Shown here piece after piece: positions 33,815 to 42,370 of a stretch of DNA of 64,000 nucleotides. The DNA comes from Asanoa siamensis. GTDB taxonomy: Bacteria > Actinomycetota > Actinomycetes > Mycobacteriales > Micromonosporaceae. The notes under the pieces were generated by a model. It saw only the letters and a list, made by a program, of their open reading frames with translations. It had not been told where the DNA came from and did not search any database. The DNA lies in assembly GCF_016862555.1 (NCBI RefSeq), contig NZ_BONE01000050.1, forward strand, positions 1-64,000. Direction: 5' to 3'. The translations under genes were made by a program, and so were the position numbers. Within the stretch, counting starts at the first letter, position 1; each line of letters begins with the position of its first letter.

Positions 33815-34486
33815 CTACCCAGGAAAGCGAACGGTCCTCGCGGCGCCGTGCATGTCGTGCGGCAGGTCCGCGTACGCCCACTGGTGCGCGCGGGCGTGCA
33901 GGCAGGCCGCCTCGACGTCGCCGGCCGCCAGGACACCCAACAGATCCTCGTGCTCGTCCGCCACGTGGTCCAGCGCCGGCTTCGTCAGCGCCAGCGTGAT
34001 CGCCGTCCGGGCCTCGATCTGCAGGCCCTCCCAGGCCCGTTCGAGCAGGAAGTTCTCGGCGGCCAGCACCACCCGGCGGTGGAACCGCGCGCTGGCCAGG
34101 CCCATGGCCCGGGCGTCGTCGGCGGCCGCGCACCGGCGCATCTCCGCGACGTCGGTGCGCATCGCGTCGAGGGGGAGACGCCGGTTGAGCATCGCCAGGC
34201 GGGTCGCCGCCTCTTCCAGCGCCGCCCGCACGACGTACGCCTCGCGGATGGTCTGTTCGACGAACGGCAGCACGTGTCGCCCGCGGCGCGGCCGGCTCTC
34301 GACCAGGCCGAGGCCCTCGAGCTCGCGCAACGCCTCGCGTACCGGTGCCTGGCTCGTGCCGAAGTCCGCCGCGATCCGGGTCTCGATCAGCCGCTCACCG
34401 GCCTTGATCTCGCCCGACACGATCAGTTCGACCAGGCCGTCCCGGATGCTCTCGCTGAGGGTCGGCTTCGTCTTGTTGACCAACAT
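33815..34486 (-). CDS. FadR/FCD-type GntR regulator of the molybdenum-hydroxylase operon
   Basis: A 223-aa protein: winged helix (about 10-75, GERLIETRIAADFGTSQAPV then REALRELEGLGLVESRP) and an FCD effector domain (about 85-210) with the metal-site pattern FHRRVVLAAEN and DEHEDLLGVLAAGD. FCD regulators mostly repress catabolic operons and respond to an organic acid or related ligand. It is divergent from the hydroxylase operon, with two palindromes in the 48-bp region between the starts. ATG 34486 lies 2 nt before the first palindrome arm, so self-repression is likely. Confidence 0.9.
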   Translation of the reverse strand: MLVNKTKPTLSESIRDGLVELIVSGEIKAGERLIETRIAADFGTSQAPVREALRELEGLGLVESRPRRGRHVLPFVEQTIREAYVVRAALEEAATRLAMLNRRLPLDAMRTDVAEMRRCAAADDARAMGLASARFHRRVVLAAENFLLERAWEGLQIEARTAITLALTKPALDHVADEHEDLLGVLAAGDVEAACLHARAHQWAYADLPHDMHGAARTVRFPG

Positions 34487-34523
34487 GTGAACGACCGTAT
34501 ACGTTCATTATCGATATCGATAA
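34487..34523. promoter_or_regulatory. Double palindromic operator of the hydroxylase operon
   Basis: TGAACG (34488-34493) and CGTTCA (34502-34507) form an inverted repeat around GTATAC (34497-34502), matching the T-GTATAC-A type of FCD-GntR operators. Directly beside it lies the perfect 16-bp palindrome TTATCGATATCGATAA (34508-34523), which overlaps the purine-rich run before the first gene. Confidence 0.7.
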
Positions 34524-34534
34524 AGGGGGCCCAC

Positions 34535-35323
34535 ATGCTGACCGAGGTACATGTCCCCGACGACGTCGACGCCGCGGTGCGCCTGGTCAGCTCGGGTGCC
34601 CGGGCTCTGGGCGGTGGCACGAGCCTGATGCCGTGGCTCAACGACTACGCGTCGCCGCCGACCGAGCTGGTCAGCCTGCGCCGCGCGGGCCTGGCCCGGA
34701 TCGACGTCGCGGGGGAGGCGGTGACGATCGGTGCGGCGACCACGTTGGCGCAGGTCGAGCAGGACGAACGCCTCGAGATCCTGAACCCGGTCGTACGCTC
34801 GATCGCGTCGGTGCCGGTCCGCAACCTCGCGACCGTCGGCGGAAACCTGTTCGCCCGCCAGCCGCACGGCGACCTGGCCGTCGCGCTCGTCGCCCTCGAC
34901 GCGCGGGTCACGCTCGTCGGCGCCGACGGCTCCCGCGAGCTGCCGGCGGGCGACGACCTGCCGCCGTTCATCGTCACGCGGGTCGCCTTCGCACTGCCGG
35001 CCGCCGGCACCTTTAGGTACGTGAAGGCGGCCCGCCGCCGCTGGAACTCCGCCTCCATCGTCACCGTCGCCGCGGTCGTCACCGAGTCCGACGGCGTCGT
35101 GACGGCCGCGCGGGTCGCCCTCGGGGGCGTCGGCCCGCGGGTGGTCCGGGCGCACGCCGTCGAGGCGGCGCTCGTCGGCGGCCCGCTGACCGAGCAGGCG
35201 ATCGGTGTGGCGGCCGAGGCCGGCCGCAGCGAGCTCGCGCCGGCCGACGACGCCTACGCCTCCGCCTGGTACCGCGCCCGCGTCTTTCCCGTCCACCTCC
35301 GCCGCGCGTTGCTCGGCCGCTGA
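34535..35323 (+). CDS. Molybdenum hydroxylase FAD-binding (medium) subunit
   Basis: A 262-aa protein of the CoxM/xanthine dehydrogenase FAD-subunit family: ARALGGGTSLMPWL near the start, VPVRNLATVGGNLFARQPHG (FAD pyrophosphate-binding TVGGN type), and a C-terminal CO_deh_flav_C part (RWNSASIVTVAAVVTESDG, RVALGGVGPRVVRA). It passes electrons from the iron-sulfur subunit to an external acceptor. ATG 34535 follows AGGGGG. First gene of an eight-gene operon controlled by the divergent FCD regulator. About 20 residues shorter than CoxM. Confidence 0.9.
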   Translation: MLTEVHVPDDVDAAVRLVSSGARALGGGTSLMPWLNDYASPPTELVSLRRAGLARIDVAGEAVTIGAATTLAQVEQDERLEILNPVVRSIASVPVRNLATVGGNLFARQPHGDLAVALVALDARVTLVGADGSRELPAGDDLPPFIVTRVAFALPAAGTFRYVKAARRRWNSASIVTVAAVVTESDGVVTAARVALGGVGPRVVRAHAVEAALVGGPLTEQAIGVAAEAGRSELAPADDAYASAWYRARVFPVHLRRALLGR

Positions 35324-35334
35324 CAGGAGCCCCG

Positions 35335-35841
35335 ATGTCGGTGAAGATCGTCAATCTCAAGGTCAACGGCGTCGACAAGGCGTTCATGGCCAGACCTGAG
35401 ACGACCCTGCTGCTGGCGCTGCGGGAGCAGCTCGGCCTGATGGGTGCCAAGCGCGGCTGCGCGCAGGGCGCCTGCGGCTCGTGCACCGTGCTGCTCGACG
35501 GCGCCCCGGTGGTCTCCTGCCTCGTGCCGGCGGCCACTGTGGACGGCGGCGACGTGGCCACCGTCGAAGGCCTCGCCGACGGCCGGCGCCTGAGTGACGT
35601 CCAGCAGGCGTTCATCGACGGCTTCGCGACCCAGTGCGGATTCTGCACGCCCGGCATGATCATGTCGGCCGAGGCGCTGCTGGCCCGCAACCCCGACCCC
35701 ACGGCCGACGAGGTCAATGAGGCGATCAGCGGCAACGTCTGCCGGTGCACCGGCTACGCGCCGATCGTCAGCGCGATCCTCGACGCCGCGCAGCGACGCC
35801 GCGAGCGCGCGGAAGGCGCAGACCAGGAGGCCACGCTCTGA
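35335..35841 (+). CDS. Molybdenum hydroxylase [2Fe-2S] (small) subunit
   Basis: A 168-aa protein with the two [2Fe-2S] clusters: plant-ferredoxin type (GCAQGACGSCTVLLDG, residues about 43-58 plus a later Cys) and the four-helix type (CGFCTPGMIMS and CRCTGY). Carries electrons from the molybdenum site to FAD. It starts 11 nt after the FAD-subunit gene. Its stop overlaps the next start by one base (TGATG). Confidence 0.92.
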   Translation: MSVKIVNLKVNGVDKAFMARPETTLLLALREQLGLMGAKRGCAQGACGSCTVLLDGAPVVSCLVPAATVDGGDVATVEGLADGRRLSDVQQAFIDGFATQCGFCTPGMIMSAEALLARNPDPTADEVNEAISGNVCRCTGYAPIVSAILDAAQRRRERAEGADQEATL

Positions 35842-37229
35842 TGCCACGCGTCAACCCGATCGATTCCTCGTTCTTCAAGGACGAGCGCGGCCCCGGCGAC
35901 TTCACTGTGATCGGCAAGACGGTGCCGCGGTCCGACGCGCTCGGCCACGTCACCGGTCGCACGCAGTTCTTCGAGGACCGGACGTTCCCGGACCTGGCCC
36001 ACCTCAAGATCCACCGGTCGCCGCACCACCACGCGCTGATCGACAGCGTCGACACCTCCGAGGCGCTCCGCGTGCCCGGCGTGCTGCGGGTCCTGACCCA
36101 CGAGGACGTTCCGGCCAACTGGTACGGCGTGCTGCGGCTGATCGGCATCGGGCCCGACGACGAGGTGGTGCTGGCCGAGGACCGGGTCATCTACAGGGGC
36201 GAGCCGATCGTCGCCGTGGTCGCCGACTCGGAGGCGGCGGCGCTCGAGGGCGCCAGCAAGGTGAAGGTCAGCTACACCGTGCTCCCGGCCGTGCTCGACG
36301 TCGAGGAGGCGATGTCGCCGGACGCCCCGGTCATCAAGAAGGCGGGCACCAACTACTTCGTGTACGAGGGCCACCACGCGCGCCGGATCCGGTTCGGCGA
36401 CGTCGAGGCGGGGTTCGCGCAGGCGGACCACGTCTTCGAGTGGCGCTACAGTTCCGCGCCGATCGAGCACGCGCCGACCGAGACCACCGGCTGCATCGTC
36501 GAGCCGAAGCCCGACGGGCGGCTGCTCATCCACAGCAACACGCAGGCGGCGTTCTTCACGCTCGACAACACCGCCCTGATCATCAACCGGGCGCCGACGG
36601 ACCTGCAGGTCAAGGGCGGCACCGTCGGCGGCGGGTTCGGCGGCAAGGTCGACGTGATGGTCGAGCCGCTCGCCTGCATCGCGGCCACGCTGACCAACCG
36701 TCCCGTGAAGTTCGTCTACACGCGCGAGGAGGAGATGCAGGTCTCGTCGCCCCGGGCGGCGGAGCGCATCTACATCAAGGACGGCGTGATGAACGACGGC
36801 CGGATCGTGGCGCGCAAGATCATGCTCTATGTGGACGCCGGCGCGTACGCGCGGCACTCGCCCTACGGCGCGACCAAGGCGGCGGCGCACCTGCCCGGCC
36901 CGTACACGATCCCCAACGTCTATGCCGACTGTCACTGCGTCTACACCAACCGGACGCCGTCGAGCGCCATGCGCGGTTTCGGCGTCACCATCGCCGACTT
37001 CGCCATCGAGTCGCAGATGGACCGGGTGGCGCGGGCGCTGGGGATGGACCCGCTGCAGTTCCGGCTCGTCAACGCCTACCGCGACGGTGACATGAAGGCC
37101 CACCGCAAGGAGGCCTCCGGCACCGCGCTGATCGAGGTCATCCAGCGGGCCGCCGCGCTCGTCGGGCACGACCTGCCGGCGGAATACCAGGCCATGTCGT
37201 CCTCGACCCCGAGAGGAGCCATCGCATGA
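35841..37229 (+). CDS. Molybdenum hydroxylase large subunit, N-terminal part (split)
   Basis: A 462-aa protein covering the a/b hammerhead domain (about 20-130, GKTVPRSDALGHVTGRTQFF) and the first molybdopterin-binding domain: GGTVGGGFGGKVDVMVEP, the RGFG loop (SAMRGFGVTIADFAIE) and FVYTREEEM. The usual single large subunit is about 780 aa; here the frame ends after the first MoCoBD domain and the rest is a separate gene that overlaps by 4 nt (ATGA). The CO-dehydrogenase active-site cysteine loop is absent (SSAMRGFG instead), so it is not a CO dehydrogenase. The split matches the layout known from Eubacterium barkeri nicotinate dehydrogenase (NdhL/NdhM). Confidence 0.85.
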   Translation: MPRVNPIDSSFFKDERGPGDFTVIGKTVPRSDALGHVTGRTQFFEDRTFPDLAHLKIHRSPHHHALIDSVDTSEALRVPGVLRVLTHEDVPANWYGVLRLIGIGPDDEVVLAEDRVIYRGEPIVAVVADSEAAALEGASKVKVSYTVLPAVLDVEEAMSPDAPVIKKAGTNYFVYEGHHARRIRFGDVEAGFAQADHVFEWRYSSAPIEHAPTETTGCIVEPKPDGRLLIHSNTQAAFFTLDNTALIINRAPTDLQVKGGTVGGGFGGKVDVMVEPLACIAATLTNRPVKFVYTREEEMQVSSPRAAERIYIKDGVMNDGRIVARKIMLYVDAGAYARHSPYGATKAAAHLPGPYTIPNVYADCHCVYTNRTPSSAMRGFGVTIADFAIESQMDRVARALGMDPLQFRLVNAYRDGDMKAHRKEASGTALIEVIQRAAALVGHDLPAEYQAMSSSTPRGAIA

Positions 37230-38236
37230 CGCTGCTGCACGGCCGAGGCTTCGCTTCCGTCAACTACCCCACGGGCATGAACCTCGGCGGCGACCCGTCG
37301 CAGGCGCTGGTCCACGCGACGACGATGGGCGGCTTCGTGGTCAGCCTGTCCTCCGTGGACCTCGGGCAGGGCCTCAAGACCGTGGTCGCCCAGTGCGCCG
37401 CGGAGACGCTGGGCATCCCGATGGAGAACGTCATCGTCGACACCGCCGACACCGACACCGGGCCGCACTGCATGGGCACGTTCGCGAGCCGCGGCACGCA
37501 CCGCGTCGGCAACGCCGTCATCATGGCCGCCCGCGAGGCGCGCGAGGTGATGCTCCAGGTGGCGGCGGACGAGCTCGAGGTCGACGCCGGTGACCTGGAG
37601 ACCGACGGCACGGGCTACGTCGCGGTGAAGGGTGCGGCCGCGAAGCGGATCCACATCTCGGACATCGCCCTGGCGGCGCACTTCAAGCAGGGGAAGACCA
37701 TCTCGGGGCGGGGCATCTTCCTCAAGGAACGGTCATACCCCGTGCCGGAGACCGGCGAGATGGACCCGGACTCCTGCCAGGCCCACGCCTGCACGGTGGC
37801 CGAGGTGGAGGTCGACGACGAGACCGGCGTGGTCACCGTCCTGCGGCTCTACAACACCTACGAGATCGGCCGGGCGCTGAACCCCGCGATGGTCGCGCAG
37901 CAGGTCGAGGGCGGCGCGTGGATGGGCGTCTCGCACGCCATCTTCGAGTCGACCGAGCCCTACTACCCGGCGTCGCGGGAGCACGGACCGGTGGACTTCT
38001 CGGAATACCTCATGCCGGGGCCGGGCGAGAGTCCCGAGCAGACCAGCGTGATCCTGGAGCGGCCGGCGTCCAACGGGCCGTTCGGCGCCAAGGGCATCGG
38101 CGAGATGACCGCGAACGCCCCGATCCCGGCGATCGCGAACGCGATCTTCGACGCCTGCGGCGTACGGCTGGCGACGATGCCCTTCACGCCGGAGTCCGTC
38201 CTGCGTGGACTGGACGCACTGCGCGATGCTGCCTGA
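37226..38236 (+). CDS. Molybdenum hydroxylase large subunit, C-terminal part (split)
   Basis: A 336-aa protein with the second molybdopterin-binding domain: VDLGQGLKTVVAQCAAETLG, FASRGTHRVGNAV, VVTVLRLYNTYEIGRALNP and FGAKGIGEMTANAPIPAIAN; the Glu of GIGE is the catalytic base of the family. It has its own ATG (37226) within the ATGA overlap, so the two halves are made in equal amounts. The domain boundary is clean, which points to a functional split rather than a frameshift. The catalysed reaction is hydroxylation of a C-H next to a ring nitrogen or carbonyl, with oxygen from water. Confidence 0.85.
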   Translation: MTLLHGRGFASVNYPTGMNLGGDPSQALVHATTMGGFVVSLSSVDLGQGLKTVVAQCAAETLGIPMENVIVDTADTDTGPHCMGTFASRGTHRVGNAVIMAAREAREVMLQVAADELEVDAGDLETDGTGYVAVKGAAAKRIHISDIALAAHFKQGKTISGRGIFLKERSYPVPETGEMDPDSCQAHACTVAEVEVDDETGVVTVLRLYNTYEIGRALNPAMVAQQVEGGAWMGVSHAIFESTEPYYPASREHGPVDFSEYLMPGPGESPEQTSVILERPASNGPFGAKGIGEMTANAPIPAIANAIFDACGVRLATMPFTPESVLRGLDALRDAA

Positions 38237-39092
38237 GCACGCGACCCTGCGGCGGCAGCTCGAGGAGCACCGGTACTTCGCCGACCAGGGCCTGCTGACC
38301 GCGATCCGGCTGTCGATCGCGCTGCGGCGGCCGCTGCTGCTCGAGGGCGAGCCGGGCGTGGGCAAGACCCAGGTCGCGCACGTCCTGGCCGCCGCGCTGG
38401 AACGCGAGCTGATCCGGGTGCAGTGCTACGAGGGCATCGACGCGTCGCAGGTGCTCTACGAGTGGGACTACCTCAAGCAGCTGCTGCGCCTGCGGACGGC
38501 CGAGGCCGAAGGCCACACGGTCGGCAACCTGTACGCGGACGAGTTCCTGCTCGAACGGCCCCTGCTGCGCGCCTTGCGCAGCGCGACCGGCTCCGTGCTG
38601 CTGATCGACGAGATCGACCGGGCCGACAGCGAGTTCGAGGCGTTCCTGCTGGAGTTCCTCGACGGCTTCCAGATCACGATCCCGGAGGTCGGCACGATCG
38701 GCGCCACGGTGCCGCCGCTCGTGGTGCTCACCTCCAACCGCACGCGCGAGCTGCACGACGCGCTCAAGCGGCGCTGTCTCTACCACTGGATCCCGTTCCC
38801 GGACGCCGAGCGTGAGCGGGCGATCGTCGAGGCCCAGGCGCCCGGGCTCAGCGCCCGCGCCGCGGCCCGGCTGGTCGCGTCGGTCAACGTCATCCGGTCG
38901 CTGGGACCGACGAAGCGGCCCGGCATCGCCGAGTCCATCGCCTGGGCGCAGGGGTCGCTGGCCCTCGCCGACGAGGGCACCGAATGGTCGCAGGCGCTGC
39001 GGGCGTCGCTCGGGCTCGTGCTCAAGTCCGAAGAGGACGGTGCGCTCGTCGCGGCGCACGCGAGCGAGGTCTTCGGTGCCGACGACCGTTGA
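38226..39092 (+). CDS. MoxR-type AAA ATPase (CoxD-like)
   Basis: A 288-aa AAA+ protein: Walker A GEPGVGKTQVAH, Walker B LLIDEIDRAD, sensor TSNRTRELHDALKRRC. CoxD-like ATPases are known to help insert sulfur or finish the active site of CO dehydrogenase. ATG 38226 overlaps the large-subunit gene by 11 nt, so it is tied to its expression. The next gene, a CoxE-like VWA protein, is the usual partner. Confidence 0.9.
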   Translation: MLPEHATLRRQLEEHRYFADQGLLTAIRLSIALRRPLLLEGEPGVGKTQVAHVLAAALERELIRVQCYEGIDASQVLYEWDYLKQLLRLRTAEAEGHTVGNLYADEFLLERPLLRALRSATGSVLLIDEIDRADSEFEAFLLEFLDGFQITIPEVGTIGATVPPLVVLTSNRTRELHDALKRRCLYHWIPFPDAERERAIVEAQAPGLSARAAARLVASVNVIRSLGPTKRPGIAESIAWAQGSLALADEGTEWSQALRASLGLVLKSEEDGALVAAHASEVFGADDR

Positions 39093-40236
39093 GCCGCCGC
39101 TCGTCGCGCGTACGCGAGAGCACCTGTTCGGGTTCCTGCGGGGGTTGCACACGGCCGGCCTGCGCGTCCCGGCCGACAAACAGGGGGCGTTCTTCGCCGG
39201 CATCGACACGCTGGCGCCGGCGACGACCGGTCAGCTCTACTGGATCGGCGCCGCGACGCTGCCGGCGTCGGAGCCCGACCAGCGCGTCTACGACGAGGTG
39301 TTCCGGCGGTTCTTCGGGGTGCCCGAGGACGGGCTGGTGGTCACGGAGGACGTGCCTGCCCCGAACGGCGACGAGGACGAGCCCACCGCGATGCCCGGCT
39401 CCCGCGACACCGACGAGGCGCTCCTCGACCAGGCCGGCGCTGACGGGCTCGCGGCGAGCGGGCTCAGCCCCGACGGTGTCAAGCGGTTCGCACCGACCGC
39501 GCCGCACGCGCACGGGACGCTGGCGGAGATCCGCCGCGAGCTGCCCCGGGCCGTGCCACCGACCCGGTCCCGACGGCGCCGACCCGGTGGCCGGCGCGAG
39601 GAACTCGACCTGCGCGCGATCTACCTCGCCTCCCGGCACACCTACGGCGAGATCACCCGGCTGCGCTGGCGGCACCGGCCGGCCCGCGAGCGGCGGGTGC
39701 TGCTGCTCGTCGACGTCTCCGGGTCGATGAAGCAGCACAGCCCCGACTACCTGCGCTTCGCCCACGCCGTCGTGGCGACCTGCCAGCGGGCCGAGGTCTT
39801 CACATTCGGCACGCGGCTCACCCGCGTCACCCCGGCGCTGCGCGCGTCCGATGTGGACGCGGCGCTGGCGTCGCTGGCCGAGGTCGTGCTGGACGCCGAC
39901 GGCGGCACGCTGATCGGGCCGAGCCTGGCGGAGTTCCTCGGCAACGCCCACCACGCGGCGATGGCCCGCGGTGCCCTCGTGGTCGTGCTCTCCGACGGGC
40001 TGGAACGCGGCGACTGCACGGCGATGGTGGCCGCCACCCGCCGGCTCTCGCTGCTGGCGCACCGGCTGTGCTGGTGGTCGCCGCTGGCCTGCGACCCGTC
40101 GTACCGCCCGGTGACCCGCGGCATGTCGGCGGTGCTCGGCCACCTCGACGCCCTCACCGGGGTCCGCGACCTCGACACCGCCCTCGCCGCGCTGCGCGCG
40201 AAGTTCACCTCTAGGAGAGACCATGTACTCCGGTGA
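39076..40236 (+). CDS. VWA-domain protein, CoxE-like
   Basis: A 386-aa protein with the metal-ion-dependent adhesion site DVSGSMKQHS at about residue 212, GGTLIGPSLAEFL (MIDAS threonine) and VVVLSDGLERGD. The first 180 residues are family-typical, with RRELDLRAIYLASRHTYGEI-like text before the VWA fold. CoxE proteins pair with CoxD ATPases as chaperones for molybdenum hydroxylases. GTG 39076 overlaps the ATPase gene by 17 nt. The 3' end overlaps the amidohydrolase start by 14 nt. Confidence 0.88.
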   Translation: MPTTVEPPLVARTREHLFGFLRGLHTAGLRVPADKQGAFFAGIDTLAPATTGQLYWIGAATLPASEPDQRVYDEVFRRFFGVPEDGLVVTEDVPAPNGDEDEPTAMPGSRDTDEALLDQAGADGLAASGLSPDGVKRFAPTAPHAHGTLAEIRRELPRAVPPTRSRRRRPGGRREELDLRAIYLASRHTYGEITRLRWRHRPARERRVLLLVDVSGSMKQHSPDYLRFAHAVVATCQRAEVFTFGTRLTRVTPALRASDVDAALASLAEVVLDADGGTLIGPSLAEFLGNAHHAAMARGALVVVLSDGLERGDCTAMVAATRRLSLLAHRLCWWSPLACDPSYRPVTRGMSAVLGHLDALTGVRDLDTALAALRAKFTSRRDHVLR

Positions 40237-41137
40237 CATCGTCGACTGCCACCACCACGTCTGGCGGCAGGCCGACATGCCGTGGCTGTCCGGGCCGATG
40301 GTCCCGCGCATCTTCGGCCCGTACGAGCCGATCCGGCGCGACTACCTCGTCGAGGAGTACATCCGCGACGCCACGTCGGCCGGCATCGGGGCGTCGGTGT
40401 ACGTGCAGCCGAACTGGCCGCTGGACAAGGTCGTCGACGAGGTGCGCTGGGTCGCCGGCCTGCACGCCCGCACCGGCTGGCCGATGGCCGTGGTGGGCTG
40501 CGCCGACCTGTTCGCGCAGGACGCCGTCGAGGTCATGCGGACCCAGCAGCGGATCAGCCCGCTCGTCGTGGGCACCCGGCTGCAGCTCCACTGGCACGAG
40601 CGCCCCGAGTTCCGGTTCGCCGACGGCCCGGACCGCATGAAGGATCCCGTCTTCCGCCGTAACATCGCCGCCCTGGCCGACCTGGGCTGGCTGTTCGAGC
40701 TCCAGGTCTTCGCCCCGCAGATGCACGACGCCGCCGCGCTGGTCGCGGAGCACCCCGACGTGACCTTCGTGCTGGTGCACGCCGGGATGCTCACGGACCA
40801 CACCGACCCGGCGACCGTCGCGCAGTGGCAGGCCGGCATGCGCGAGCTGGCCGCCCTGCCGAACGTGGTCGTCAAGCTGACCGGCCAGGGCACGTTCGTG
40901 CACCGCGTGGACCCGGACCTGCTCCGCTTCGTCGCGGACGAGGTCCTCGACGAGTTCGGCGCGACGCGCGCGATGTTCGGCACCAACCTGCCCGTCGAGA
41001 CACTGTGGACGAACGCGGCGGAGCTGACCGACGCGTGGCGGGTCGCGGTCAGCCACCGCACCGCCGACGAGCAGGCCGACGTGTTCTCCCGCACAGCCCG
41101 CCGGGTCTACGGATTCGGCGAAACCAACGAAAGGTGA
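40223..41137 (+). CDS. Amidohydrolase-2 family metal-dependent hydrolase
   Basis: A 304-aa TIM-barrel protein: metal motif DCHHHVWRQADMPWL near the start, VQPNWPLDKVVDEVRWV, VLVHAGM and the end FGTNLPVETL. The family includes 2-pyrone-4,6-dicarboxylate lactonase (LigI) and lactone or amide hydrolases. ATG 40223 follows AGGAGAG. Place in operon: it probably opens the ring or hydrolyses the lactam/lactone made by the hydroxylase. The exact substrate is unknown. Confidence 0.82.
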   Translation: MYSGDIVDCHHHVWRQADMPWLSGPMVPRIFGPYEPIRRDYLVEEYIRDATSAGIGASVYVQPNWPLDKVVDEVRWVAGLHARTGWPMAVVGCADLFAQDAVEVMRTQQRISPLVVGTRLQLHWHERPEFRFADGPDRMKDPVFRRNIAALADLGWLFELQVFAPQMHDAAALVAEHPDVTFVLVHAGMLTDHTDPATVAQWQAGMRELAALPNVVVKLTGQGTFVHRVDPDLLRFVADEVLDEFGATRAMFGTNLPVETLWTNAAELTDAWRVAVSHRTADEQADVFSRTARRVYGFGETNER

Positions 41138-41144
41138 CACCCCG

Positions 41145-41417
41145 ATGGCCCACTTCCTCCTCACGTACGGCTACAACGACACCCCGCTGCGCGCGGAGCG
41201 CCGCCCGGACCACCTGGCGCACCTCGACAAGCTGAAGGCGGACGGCTCGCTCGTGCTGGCGGGGCCCCTCGCCGACCTCAGCGGCGGCGTCATCGTGCTG
41301 TCCGCCGCCGACCTGGGGGCCGCGCAGGCGCTCGTCGACCAGGACCCGTACACGCAGCTCGACGTGACCAGGGACCGCAAGCTCCAGGAATGGAAGATCA
41401 CGGTCGGCCTCTCCTGA
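41145..41417 (+). CDS. YciI-family protein
   Basis: A 90-aa ferredoxin-like-fold protein: FLLTYGYNDTP, RRPDHLAHLDKLKADGSLVL and AGPLADLSGGVIVL with the family His (DHLAH) and Asp. YciI proteins resemble muconolactone isomerase and some act as dehalogenases or isomerases in ring catabolism. It starts 7 nt after the amidohydrolase gene and is followed at once by a hairpin, so it closes the operon. Confidence 0.85.
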   Translation: MAHFLLTYGYNDTPLRAERRPDHLAHLDKLKADGSLVLAGPLADLSGGVIVLSAADLGAAQALVDQDPYTQLDVTRDRKLQEWKITVGLS

Positions 41418-41424
41418 CGACCGC

Positions 41425-41459
41425 GGCGAAGGGCCAGGCCCGCGGGCCGGCCCTTCGCC
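41425..41459 (+). terminator. Terminator of the molybdenum-hydroxylase operon
   Basis: GGCGAAGGGCC (41425-41435) pairs perfectly with 41449-41459; the loop contains the palindrome GGCCCGCGGGCC. It begins 7 nt after the last stop. Confidence 0.8.
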
Positions 41460-41470
41460 CCGGCGCCGCT

Positions 41471-42370
41471 ATGGTGGTCGATGTGTTGCGCAGGGATCTG
41501 GTCGACCGCTGGCGGGTCGGTGTCGGCTGGGAGACCGCGCAGGAGGTCTTTCGGCGGCTGGGTGACGGCTCGTCCCTCGCCGACCTCGGACTGCCCACCG
41601 TGGACGGGCGACTCGACCTGCGTGGCCTCCCCGCCGGCGGCCTCGACGCCCGCGACGCGCGGGTCGACGGCGTCGATCTCAGCTACGGCTGCCTGTCCTC
41701 GGCCCACCTGTGGAACGTGCACTTCCGCGACTGCCGGTTCGACCACGTCGACGCCTCCCGGGCCGTGTTCTCCGGTGGCTCCGTCGTCGGGTCGAGCCTG
41801 GCGCGGGCCGACCTGCGGGACGCGATCGTCGCCGACGCCGGCTGGTCGTCGATCGACCTGTCGCGGGCGAAGACCAGGCGCCTCACCGGCCAGCACAGCA
41901 CGTTCACCGAGGTCACGTTCGGGGCCCTGGCCAAGGTCGACTTCACCGGCTGCGCCTTCGTGGACTGCCGGTTCACCGGCGCCCTGAACGAGGCGCGGTT
42001 CCTCGGCCGCGGCCGGGCGGGGGAGCACCCGCCCGTCGTCCTGCGGCGCGTCACGTTCGAGTCGAGCGACTTCCGCTACGCGGAGTTCGACGGCATGGAC
42101 TTCGACGACGTCACGTTCCCGGCCGACGACGCGCTGATCGTCGTGCTCGCGCGGTTCCGGGCGGTGGCCGACCGGGCCGGCGCCGACTCCTTGCCCCGCC
42201 GCGACGAGGTCGGCAAGGCGCTGCGGCGGTTGCTCTCCGAGCAGTCGCTGCGACCGGGACTGAGCGAGACCGCAGGTTGGGTCATCGCCCGCCGCGACCT
42301 GAACGACGAGCCGGACCTCGCCGACTTCGCCGCCACGACCCTCGCCGCGGCGGCGCGCCAGCTTTCCTAG
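41471..42370 (+). CDS. Pentapeptide-repeat protein
   Basis: A 299-aa protein. About residues 45-210 form pentapeptide repeats (A-D/N-L-x-x type): LDLRGLPAGGLDARDARVDG, VDLSYGCLSSAHLWNVHF, SSLARADLRDAIVADA, FTEVTFGALAKVDFTGCAFV, SDFRYAEFDGMDFDDVTF. These build a right-handed beta helix. Some members mimic DNA and block gyrase, others have unknown roles. ATG 41471 follows no strong ribosome site. Stop codon shares CTAG with the convergent gene. Confidence 0.85.
   Translation: MVVDVLRRDLVDRWRVGVGWETAQEVFRRLGDGSSLADLGLPTVDGRLDLRGLPAGGLDARDARVDGVDLSYGCLSSAHLWNVHFRDCRFDHVDASRAVFSGGSVVGSSLARADLRDAIVADAGWSSIDLSRAKTRRLTGQHSTFTEVTFGALAKVDFTGCAFVDCRFTGALNEARFLGRGRAGEHPPVVLRRVTFESSDFRYAEFDGMDFDDVTFPADDALIVVLARFRAVADRAGADSLPRRDEVGKALRRLLSEQSLRPGLSETAGWVIARRDLNDEPDLADFAATTLAAAARQLS

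Noticed and set aside
37226-37232. Split large subunit as a frameshift error
   Set aside because: The second half has its own ATG in an ATGA overlap, and the break lies at a domain border, so a genuine two-gene arrangement is more likely.
35841-38236. CO dehydrogenase large subunit
   Set aside because: CoxD- and CoxE-like neighbours suggest it, but the CoxL active-site cysteine loop is absent and the large subunit is split.
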